NCBI RefSeq assembly: GCF_001584145.1 | Contig: NZ_CP013232.1 | Coordinates: forward strand, 2,108,001 to 2,172,000 | Direction of reading: 5' to 3' | Source of the DNA: Collimonas fungivorans | Lineage (GTDB): Bacteria > Pseudomonadota > Gammaproteobacteria > Burkholderiales > Burkholderiaceae_D | DNA: 64,000 nucleotides | Shown: positions 56,194 to 63,425 of the stretch, in pieces | Layout: each line of letters starts with the position of its first letter | Numbering within the stretch: position 1 is the first letter of the stretch | The notes under the pieces: model-generated | Seen by the model: the letters and a program-made list of their open reading frames with translations, nothing else | Database searches by the model: none | Told to the model about the DNA's origin: nothing | Position numbers and translations under genes: made by a program

Positions 56194-57466
56194 TCGCATC
56201 GTTGTAACGGGTATCGCTATCAACACTCCTATTGGCGACACATTGGACAATGTGGGCAATAATTTATTGTCCGGAAAATCAGCCATTGGTTACTGGCAAA
56301 ATATCGACACCAGCAACACCTATTCAAAGATTGGCGGGCAGCTTCGTGGGTATGATATCGAAGGCAAGCTGCACACATTTGAAGGACGCATTCCCGATAT
56401 AGTCCTCGCCCGTGCCAAGCGGGTATTTAAACAGACTAACAAAGGGGTCCAACGCTCCGTGCTGATGGCAATGGATGCCTGGCTGGACGCAGGCTTATTC
56501 GAACGTTCCATTGACCCCTTCGGCTACGGCATAGTCTGCGGAGGCCATAACCTCTCTGACAAATATCTGCTTGACCAGCAAGAGGTTTTTGCCGACGAGC
56601 CGGAATTCATCGATGCCTTTTCCGGCCTCAATTCGATGGATACAGACCACTCATCTTCTGTGGCTCAGGTTTTAAATGCAAAAGGATTCGCCTATCTGGT
56701 CGGCGGTACCTGCGCCACCGGAAATGTGGCGATACAGGCTGCCATCAATGCAATTAAGGTAGATAAAAAACTGGTAGTGGCGGTCGTCAGCCCCATGGCA
56801 TCTTTTCACCCGATGATGCTGCACTCGCTGACCATACTGGAGGCCATTTGTTATAGCCGGTATCAAGATCAGCCGGCCAAAGCCAGCCGGCCCTACGACG
56901 CGGATCGAAGCGGCTTCCTGCCATGTGAGGGCGGCGCCGTATTGATCCTTGAACAGGCCGAACATGCACAAAGCCGCGGCGCCAGAATATATGCCGAACT
57001 TCTTGGGGCAAGCGTCAACTCCGACGCCAACCATCTGGGAGACCCTTCTCATGAGGGGCAGGTTCGGGTAATTCAAGATGTACTGAAAAAATGCAATGTC
57101 TCTGGCGAGCAAGTCGATTATGTAAGTGCCCACGCCACTTCCACAAAAATTGGGGACATCGTCGAACTGGAATCGATTAAAAAAGTGTTTGGCGCGCACG
57201 CTGAAAAACTCCTTATCAATGCGCCTAAATCCTTGCTGGGGCATACCATGTGGGCATCCGGAGTGGTGGAGGCAGCGGTCGCAATCTGGCAGATGAGACG
57301 CGGGGAATTTCATCAATCCCATAATATCGAAACCCTCGACTCCGCTGTCGATCTCGACGTCTGCGCATACGGAAATGTAAAAAAAGAAGTCGATTTTTTT
57401 CTCAATAACTCTTTTGGCATGGGCGGCATCAATAGTGCCAGTCTCTTCAGACGATACCATGGCTGA
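56183..57466 (+). CDS. beta-ketoacyl-ACP synthase (FabF/KS-like) with TTG start
   Basis: This 427-residue thiolase-fold condensing enzyme keeps the full catalytic triad: Cys177 in VGGTCATGN, His317 in VSAHATST and His354 in SLLGHTMWASG. The decarboxylating ketosynthases of beta-branching cassettes usually have serine in place of this cysteine, so this one may catalyse real condensation. Translation starts at TTG 56183, seven bases after GGAG, inside the end of the dehydratase gene. With no modular synthase present, it is the only chain-building enzyme of the cluster. Confidence 0.9.
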   Translation: MSSDRIVVTGIAINTPIGDTLDNVGNNLLSGKSAIGYWQNIDTSNTYSKIGGQLRGYDIEGKLHTFEGRIPDIVLARAKRVFKQTNKGVQRSVLMAMDAWLDAGLFERSIDPFGYGIVCGGHNLSDKYLLDQQEVFADEPEFIDAFSGLNSMDTDHSSSVAQVLNAKGFAYLVGGTCATGNVAIQAAINAIKVDKKLVVAVVSPMASFHPMMLHSLTILEAICYSRYQDQPAKASRPYDADRSGFLPCEGGAVLILEQAEHAQSRGARIYAELLGASVNSDANHLGDPSHEGQVRVIQDVLKKCNVSGEQVDYVSAHATSTKIGDIVELESIKKVFGAHAEKLLINAPKSLLGHTMWASGVVEAAVAIWQMRRGEFHQSHNIETLDSAVDLDVCAYGNVKKEVDFFLNNSFGMGGINSASLFRRYHG

Positions 57467-58205
57467 GATGAGCCTCTTTGTCAGCGGCGGCGCCAGCGGT
57501 ATCGGGCGCAGCGTGGTTATTGCCGCTTTGCGCAGGGGCTGGCATGTTGGTTTCAGCTATTACAGCAACATGGATGGCGCACACCGGCTTCTCGACACTG
57601 CGGCGACTGAGTTTCCCCGGCAATTGTGCCGAGCCTATCAACTGGACATTGCCGACAGCGGCGCAGTGGAGTCGGTGGGAGACGGTGTTCTCGCTGACTT
57701 CACCAACATTGATGCCCTTATTTGCAACGCCGGAATGGATTTGCCGGGCAACCTGGTGTCGACGACAGATGAAGACTGGGCCTTGGTGCTCAACACCAAT
57801 TTAAGCGGCACGTTCTATCTGATTCGTTATTTCCTGCCGTCGTTTATTGCCAATAAATACGGGCGCATCGTTACCCTGTCTTCGCTGGCCAAGGATGGCT
57901 CTTCGGGACAAGCGGCTTATGCCGCATCAAAAGCGGGCCTGGTGGGATTGACCAGAACTACGGCCAAAGAGTATGGCCGCTTCGGCATCACGGCCAATGT
58001 ACTGGTGCCGGGTCTGATTGATACAGACATTATTGGTAGCGACGCCAAGGGCATTACACAATTTTTTTCGCAGCATGCGCCGGTTGGAAGACTGGGGGCG
58101 GCCGCTGAAGTGGCTGAGGCCATATTGTTCCTGGCTAGCAAAGAAAGCAGTTATGTGAACGGCTCCGCCTTCAATGTAACCGGAGGCATTGACTGGGTTT
58201 ATTAA
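57459..58205 (+). CDS. FabG-like 3-ketoacyl-ACP reductase (SDR)
   Basis: This 248-residue short-chain dehydrogenase has the cofactor motif SGGASGIGRSV (about residues 9-19), the NAG motif, and the Ser-Tyr-Lys triad in TLSSLAKDGSSGQAAYAASK (about 135-155), followed by VLVPGLIDTD. It would reduce the ketoacyl-ACP made by the preceding enzyme using NADPH. ATG 57459 overlaps the ketosynthase stop; ATG 57468 is an alternative start. Confidence 0.88.
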   Translation: MAEMSLFVSGGASGIGRSVVIAALRRGWHVGFSYYSNMDGAHRLLDTAATEFPRQLCRAYQLDIADSGAVESVGDGVLADFTNIDALICNAGMDLPGNLVSTTDEDWALVLNTNLSGTFYLIRYFLPSFIANKYGRIVTLSSLAKDGSSGQAAYAASKAGLVGLTRTTAKEYGRFGITANVLVPGLIDTDIIGSDAKGITQFFSQHAPVGRLGAAAEVAEAILFLASKESSYVNGSAFNVTGGIDWVY

Positions 58206-58220
58206 CATCTGGACTGTTTA

Positions 58221-59459
58221 ATGAACAACATCGGCATTGAGAAAATCAGTATCTACCCAGGCAGCCTGGCGCTGGAACTGCATGAATTGGCGCAAGCGCG
58301 CGGCGGAGACTCCGGATACATCCGGGAATCGCTGATGGTCGTCAGGCGCAGCCTGGTGCCGCTGTGGGAAGATGCCGTCACCCTTGCCGTCAATAGCGCC
58401 AAAGAAATGCTCACCGATGCGGACCGTGCAGAGATCGGCTTGTTCATCGTAGCAACCGAATCAGGCCTGGACCAGGAAAAGGCCGTCAGCACTTGGGCGC
58501 ATCGTTATCTGGAACTGCCATCCACCTGCCGTGTCTTTGAACTGAAATCGGCCTGCCATGCTGGCGCGGCGGGGCTGAAAATGGCGGAATCGTGGATATC
58601 GTCCGGCCTCAACCGCGGGCAGAAGGTGCTGCTGATCAATGTAGACATCAGCAATAACATGACCCGTCACGGAAAGATGGAATACAGCCTTGGCGCCGGC
58701 GCCATCGCATTGCTGATCTCGGACCAACCGGATTTTGCGGTCATTGAAACGGGGAAATCCGGCATCCACACGCACGAAGTCACAGATGTCATTCGGCCTC
58801 TTCCCTGGAAAGAAATTGCTTTTGATGTGGAGGCCAGTCTTTTTTCCTATCTGGACGGACTCGAGAGCACTTTCGAAGAATATTGCAAACAGACGCCAGA
58901 AGCCGGCGATATTGCCTATTTTGATCACAATATCTATCACTTGCCTTTCCCCGGCATCAGCAAACAGGCGCACAAGGTCTTGCTGGAACTGCAAGGGCAA
59001 TTCGGAAAGGAACAGTTGATCGCTTCATTCGAGCAGAAAGTCATGCCTTCCCTGTATTACCCGCAGCAAATCGGCGCTACCTATTGCGGCAGCATTTTTC
59101 TTTCCCTGTTCTCGCTGATTGTGAAGGCGCCGAAGCTCAAGCAAGGGGACCGGATCGGAATCTACTCCTATGGTTCCGGATCCTGCGCGGAGTACTTCAG
59201 CGTGCTTGTCGGAGGACAGGCATTAGAGATCGCCCGGCAGCAAGGGGCCAAGCTGGATGCGCTGTTGGGCCAGCGAAAAATACTGGATGTGGCGTCTTAC
59301 GAACAGCTGGAGGATGCGCGCAGCGCACAAATGCAAGGGCACGACTACAGCCTGGACAGGAACGGCTTACAAGACTGGTGTGCAGGTCGCTACAGCGGAA
59401 GCGGCCGCCTCATCCTTGAGCGCATCGATAACCACCTGCGGAGTTATCGCCATGCATGA
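58221..59459 (+). CDS. HMG-CoA-synthase-like beta-branching enzyme (HMGS)
   Basis: This 412-residue enzyme belongs to the HMG-CoA synthase family used in polyketide beta-branching (PksG/CurD/TaC type). The catalytic residues are present: Glu80 in VATESGLDQ, Cys112 in KSACHAGAAG and His240 in IYHLPFPGISKQAHK. It would add an acetyl unit from a carrier protein to a beta-keto thioester to form a hydroxymethylglutaryl-type intermediate. A mevalonate-pathway role is less likely because two crotonases and an ACP follow. Its stop overlaps the next start by eight bases. Confidence 0.9.
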   Translation: MNNIGIEKISIYPGSLALELHELAQARGGDSGYIRESLMVVRRSLVPLWEDAVTLAVNSAKEMLTDADRAEIGLFIVATESGLDQEKAVSTWAHRYLELPSTCRVFELKSACHAGAAGLKMAESWISSGLNRGQKVLLINVDISNNMTRHGKMEYSLGAGAIALLISDQPDFAVIETGKSGIHTHEVTDVIRPLPWKEIAFDVEASLFSYLDGLESTFEEYCKQTPEAGDIAYFDHNIYHLPFPGISKQAHKVLLELQGQFGKEQLIASFEQKVMPSLYYPQQIGATYCGSIFLSLFSLIVKAPKLKQGDRIGIYSYGSGSCAEYFSVLVGGQALEIARQQGAKLDALLGQRKILDVASYEQLEDARSAQMQGHDYSLDRNGLQDWCAGRYSGSGRLILERIDNHLRSYRHA

Positions 59460-60171
59460 ATGCGTCGCGGTACCCTTGAAATTCAATCCTGGCTCGCTGG
59501 CCGATTTCGCAAGCAGGTTTGCATCAGCGCTGAATAATGAGCGGAACAAAGTCATCGTGCTCACGGGAGGTGCCACTTGCTTCAGCATGGGCATGGATCT
59601 TGTTTACATCTCGACCGCTTATGACGCCAGCTTCGTGTCGCAATTCGCCGCTATCCTGAAAATGGTAAGAAGCAGCCACAAACCGGTTTTGGCCAAGGTC
59701 GAAGGCGATGTGATTGCGGGAGGGATGGCGCTGCTGGCAGTCGCGGACGTAATTCTCGCTAGTGAATCGGCTTCCTTTAGTTTGCCGGAAGCCTCGTTCG
59801 GCATTACGCCAGCCATTGCCATGTCCTGCTTGCTGGAGCGTATCAGGCCGCATCATCTTAAATACCTGGTGTGGAATTCAAATGTCGTTGCGGCAAAACA
59901 AGCTTTGGAGTGGGGGCTCGTAGATCATGTCAGCACGCCGGAGAACCTGGAGCGGGATATCCAGGTGCTGAACAGGAAACTGTCTCGTCTCGTGCCATCC
60001 GTCATAGAGGAGAGCAAGATGCTGCTGGCTGAACGCCATTCTTTCGAGAGAACGCTGAATATAGGGTGTCAGCTTCTTGAAAATAAACTGAATGATGCCC
60101 AGGCCATGGAAAAAATACGTCGCTACCTGGAAGACATCAGGTTGTTCAATGATGAATATGCCGGTGATTGA
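59452..60171 (+). CDS. enoyl-CoA hydratase/isomerase family protein (ECH1-like)
   Basis: This 239-residue crotonase-fold protein has oxyanion-hole segments TGGATCFSMGMDL and KVEGDVIAGGMALLAVADVI. Position and length suit the first crotonase of HMGS cassettes, which dehydrates the HMG-type acyl-ACP to a 3-methylglutaconyl form. ATG 59452 follows GGAG by nine bases and overlaps the HMGS stop. Which of the two crotonases does which step is inferred from gene order. Confidence 0.85.
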   Translation: MHECVAVPLKFNPGSLADFASRFASALNNERNKVIVLTGGATCFSMGMDLVYISTAYDASFVSQFAAILKMVRSSHKPVLAKVEGDVIAGGMALLAVADVILASESASFSLPEASFGITPAIAMSCLLERIRPHHLKYLVWNSNVVAAKQALEWGLVDHVSTPENLERDIQVLNRKLSRLVPSVIEESKMLLAERHSFERTLNIGCQLLENKLNDAQAMEKIRRYLEDIRLFNDEYAGD

Positions 60172-60172
60172 C

Positions 60173-60925
60173 ATGAAAAAAGTCTGCCTGGAAAAGGGCG
60201 AAGAAGGGATTGTTTTTCTGCGCATTGATGATCCAGTCAACAAAAATGCCATTGACGATGACTTCTGCCTGCAGTTGCGTGAAATTGTCGACGCCATAAA
60301 AAAAGACAAAACCATCAAGGTAGTGATTCTGGCAGGCTTGCCGGACATATTTTGCAGCGGCGGCACCGAAGCGTTTTTACAAGGCCTGATTGCTCACTAC
60401 AAAACCGACATTGAGCATGAATATGCCAATCATCTTAAGCATTTCTTGAACATACCGATCCCGGTTATTGCGGCGATGGAAGGCAGCGCCACAGGCGGCG
60501 GACTGATATTAGGTTTATATGCCGATATCCTGGTCGCGGCGGAAGAGAGCCGCTATGGCATGTCGTTCATGAACATGGGCTTCACTCCGGGCATGGGCTC
60601 TACCGCCATGAGCAAAGAAGCATTTGGCTATCACACCGGTTTTGAGATGATGGTCACTGGAAATTATATGAAGGGCAGTGAGCTGAAAGGCAAATGCTGC
60701 TTCAATTATATTTTGCCGCGCGCCACGGTGATGGACAAAGCTATCGAACTGGCCACGGCGATTATCGAGAAATCTCGCCACAGCCTGGAGTTATTGAAGA
60801 AGTACATGTCGATTGAAAGACGCAAAGCGCTGGAAGAAACCAGCACTATCGAGGCCTTCATGCATCATATTTCGTTCAATCAAAATAATATCGAGCAGCA
60901 AATACAAGATAATTACACAGGCTAG
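60173..60925 (+). CDS. enoyl-CoA hydratase/isomerase family protein (ECH2-like)
   Basis: This 250-residue crotonase starts two bases after the first one ends (ATG 60173; ATGs at 60149-60158 are alternatives). Oxyanion-hole segments are AGLPDIFCSGGTEAFL and AAMEGSATGGGLILGLYADI, and MSFMNMGFTPGMGSTA follows. The second crotonase of HMGS cassettes decarboxylates the glutaconyl intermediate to leave a beta-methyl enoyl thioester. A similar role is likely here. Confidence 0.85.
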   Translation: MKKVCLEKGEEGIVFLRIDDPVNKNAIDDDFCLQLREIVDAIKKDKTIKVVILAGLPDIFCSGGTEAFLQGLIAHYKTDIEHEYANHLKHFLNIPIPVIAAMEGSATGGGLILGLYADILVAAEESRYGMSFMNMGFTPGMGSTAMSKEAFGYHTGFEMMVTGNYMKGSELKGKCCFNYILPRATVMDKAIELATAIIEKSRHSLELLKKYMSIERRKALEETSTIEAFMHHISFNQNNIEQQIQDNYTG

Positions 60926-60927
60926 CC

Positions 60928-61716
60928 ATGTTTGATAATTTTGGTGAAATGACCGTATTGGTGACAGGCGGCACTAAAGGTATAGGCCGCGCCACCGTTG
61001 AAAGTTTTGTTAAAGCCGGCGCAAAAGTATATGGCACTTATTTTTGGGGAGACAATCTGGAAGAACTTGAACGGTATTTTTCTCACTACCCTAACCAGCC
61101 TGTATTTTTTCAGGCAGATATCAGTGATGAGGATGCAACTGTCCGTTTGATCGACGCCATTGCGCAAGAAAACAAAAAAATCGATGCCCTGATTGTTAAT
61201 GCCGCCTTTGCTCCCCAGTTTAACGACACCTATAAATTCCGAGAACTGCTGGATAGCATCAGACATAATGCCTGGCCGCTTGCCACGTATATCGATTGCA
61301 TCAGGCGGCGCATGGGGCAATATCCCCGCCATGTCGTCGCAATCACTTCCGAAGGACATCGCAGCTGCCATATAAAAGACTATGACTATGTTGCGGCATC
61401 GAAGGCCGTCTTGGAAACATTTACCAAATATATCGGCGCGCGGGAAAATATCATCATTAACTGTATCTCACCTGGCGTGGTGGATACGGAAGCTTTCGAA
61501 CTGGTTTTTGGCAAGAAGGCGCAAACGTTCATTCGAAAATTCGACCCGGATCTCATTGTCCAAGCGGAAGCGGTTGGTAATGTGAGCGTTGCCCTATGCA
61601 GCGGCTTGATGGATTCCGTGCGCGGTCAGGTAATCTCGGTCGATAACGGCAGGATGTTTACCGACAATTTTGCCAAATGGATCGAAATGATTGATGAACA
61701 TTTCGTTGAAAAATAA
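60928..61716 (+). CDS. SDR with FabL-type Y-x6-K motif, probable enoyl-ACP reductase
   Basis: This 262-residue SDR has the cofactor loop VTGGTKGIGRAT (about residues 12-23). Its catalytic region differs from FabG: Tyr152 and Lys159 are separated by six residues (Y-x6-K), the arrangement of enoyl-ACP reductases such as FabL and FabI, and SKAVLETFTKY, SPGVVDTEAF and RGQVISVDNGR also resemble FabL. Tyr154 does not give the Y-x3-K spacing of ketoreductases. It would reduce the enoyl-ACP and complete the cycle. It begins two bases after the previous stop. Confidence 0.8.
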   Translation: MFDNFGEMTVLVTGGTKGIGRATVESFVKAGAKVYGTYFWGDNLEELERYFSHYPNQPVFFQADISDEDATVRLIDAIAQENKKIDALIVNAAFAPQFNDTYKFRELLDSIRHNAWPLATYIDCIRRRMGQYPRHVVAITSEGHRSCHIKDYDYVAASKAVLETFTKYIGARENIIINCISPGVVDTEAFELVFGKKAQTFIRKFDPDLIVQAEAVGNVSVALCSGLMDSVRGQVISVDNGRMFTDNFAKWIEMIDEHFVEK

Positions 61717-61751
61717 TCGAAAATTTCATTGTAACGAGATAGAGAATATTG

Positions 61752-62195
61752 ATGATGCCTGACTCCAATAGAAACCAGTTTGTCGGCCGCTGGCAGCTTG
61801 AATCCTGCATTGGCAAAAGCGCAGATAAAAATATCTATCCCATAGGTGAAAATCCATTCGGCATGCTGACCTACACCGAGCGCTACGTAATGGTATTCAT
61901 CTCGTCCGCTGAGAGATACAAATTCAGCACGAATGATGTGCGCGCGGTTCCCGCCGAGCAGATCGTCGCGGATTTTCCGAAATTCGAGACATATTGCGGC
62001 CATTATGAGCTTGATCATCATAAGAAAATCATCAGCCATTTTATTGAGAACAGCAAGATTCCCAACCAGATTGGCACGGAATTCCGCCGATATTTCAGCT
62101 TCAGGGATGAGAAGCTGGTGCTGGAAACCACTGATAGCCTGCTGCTCAATGGCGAGCCATGGTTATTTGAGCTTGTGTGGAGCCGGCAGGAATAG
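61752..62195 (+). CDS. lipocalin-like domain protein
   Basis: This 147-residue protein resembles the Lipocalin_5 domain family: NQFVGRWQLESC near the N-terminus, ENPFGMLTYTERYVMVFI, a FETYCGHYELD strand and a final ELVWSR strand suggest a small beta-barrel. It may bind, cyclise or release the hydrophobic product of the cluster, but no catalytic residues can be named. Two adjacent ATGs (61752 and 61755) are possible starts. Confidence 0.7.
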   Translation: MMPDSNRNQFVGRWQLESCIGKSADKNIYPIGENPFGMLTYTERYVMVFISSAERYKFSTNDVRAVPAEQIVADFPKFETYCGHYELDHHKKIISHFIENSKIPNQIGTEFRRYFSFRDEKLVLETTDSLLLNGEPWLFELVWSRQE

Positions 62196-62243
62196 AGCCC
62201 GAACAGGTCCGGAATCATTGATCAACGAAGCGGAGAAAACATC

Positions 62244-62489
62244 ATGGATAGAAATCACATCACCAGTATTGTAAAAAAACACATTGCGAATGCAGTTGAA
62301 GGCGTCAATGAATCGAACATCGATTTACAGAAATCGATGACAGACTACGGCGCAAGCAGTTTAGACATTGTTTCTGTCGTTTCGGGCGCCATGCGGGAAT
62401 TGAAAATAAAAATCCCACGCACCGAACTCAAGAATGTCAAAAACATCAACGGACTGATTGATATGTTCGTAACCAGCAGCGCGGGATAG
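62244..62489 (+). CDS. acyl carrier protein
   Basis: This 81-residue carrier has the phosphopantetheine attachment serine (Ser39) in YGASSLDIVSVV, the usual helix II context, and a helical plan of about four helices. It is more basic than typical AcpP. GGAG precedes the ATG. It is the only carrier in the cluster, although beta-branching systems normally use separate donor and acceptor carriers, so it may play both roles or share the housekeeping ACP. Confidence 0.92.
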   Translation: MDRNHITSIVKKHIANAVEGVNESNIDLQKSMTDYGASSLDIVSVVSGAMRELKIKIPRTELKNVKNINGLIDMFVTSSAG

Positions 62490-62502
62490 TAAGAGGTTGC
62501 TC

Positions 62503-63362
62503 TTGGCATCGGATCGTGCAATTTTATTTCCCGGGCAGGGGCACAACGCCCGGGCATGGGTGCATCTGTTTTTGATGCCTATCCGGAATTGCTGGCGAAC
62601 GCTGAAGGCATTGCAGGATTCAGCATTCGCGATTTTTTTCGGGGCTGTCCTTCCGAGCGGTTTACCGACACCCGCTATGTCCAGCCGGCTTTATATACCG
62701 TCAATGCCTTGCATTATCGCCGCTACATTGACGAGGGCGGCGCGCTGCCGATATTCTTGGCCGGGCATTCACTTGGCGAGTTTAATGCACTGCAAGCCGC
62801 GGGTGTGTTTGACTTTGAAACCGGTTTGCACCTGGTAAAAAAACGGGCGTTGCTGATGTCTGAAAGCCATGGCGGCGGCATGGCCGCCGTGCTTGGTCTG
62901 AATGGAGAAGAAGTGGTTCAAGTGATAGCTGAAAACAATCTCTCTGATCTGTCCGTGGCAAATTTCAATTCCGACTTGCAGATGGTGATATCGGGGCCGA
63001 TTGAAAGCATCAAGCAGGCCGAAGAAGTGTTTTACGATAACTATGCAATCAAGTACGTTGTGCTGAAAGTGAGCGGCGCTTTCCACAGCGCCATGCTGGA
63101 CACTGCGGCCGTCAAATTCGGTGAGTATCTCCAGGAATTCTCGTTCTCGCCGCCGCAGCTTCCCGTCATCTCAAATAGAACAGGCCGCCCATATACGGCA
63201 GCGTCTGTTGCGCGGAATCTTGCCGAACATATCAATCAGCCTGTCATGTGGCGGCAATCGATAATCTATATGCGCGCACACGGCGCAGGCGAGTTTATTG
63301 AAATGGGCGGCGGCGTGTTATTGCTGGACATGACCAAGAATATTAGCGCCGATAAAATTTGA
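62503..63362 (+). pseudogene. FabD-like acyltransferase with apparent single-base frameshift
   Basis: The body of this malonyl-type acyltransferase reads from MGASVFDAYPELL (62556) and has the active-site serine in AGHSLGEFNAL and the His motif VSGAFHSAM. The conserved N-terminal FPGQG lies just upstream in a different frame, starting from TTG 62503 (six bases after AGAGG). One extra G in the GGG at 62552-62554 would give a continuous 286-residue protein reading FPGQGHNARGMGASVF, the exact family spacing. It would load malonyl onto the ACP. As written it is broken near its start, either truly or by sequencing error. Confidence 0.82.
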
Positions 63363-63393
63363 CGGTGCCGCGGCTTGCGATTGGATAGCTATG

Positions 63394-63420
63394 AAAAAGG
63401 CTGCATACGCAGCCTTTTTT
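63394..63420. terminator. bidirectional terminator at the end of the cluster
   Basis: An 11-base stem (63394-63404 with 63409-63419, A/T ends included) with loop ATAC is flanked by AAAAA and TTTTTT. It ends the acyl cluster and can also serve the convergent ETF-QO gene. Confidence 0.85.
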
Positions 63421-63425
63421 GCACA

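Noticed and set aside
58221..59459. Mevalonate-pathway HMG-CoA synthase
   Set aside because: No HMG-CoA reductase or mevalonate kinases are nearby. The neighbours are crotonases, ACP and ketosynthase, as in polyketide beta-branching.
55343..63425. Transposon or integrative element carrying the acyl cluster
   Set aside because: No transposase, integrase, terminal inverted repeats, flanking direct repeats or adjacent tRNA are visible.
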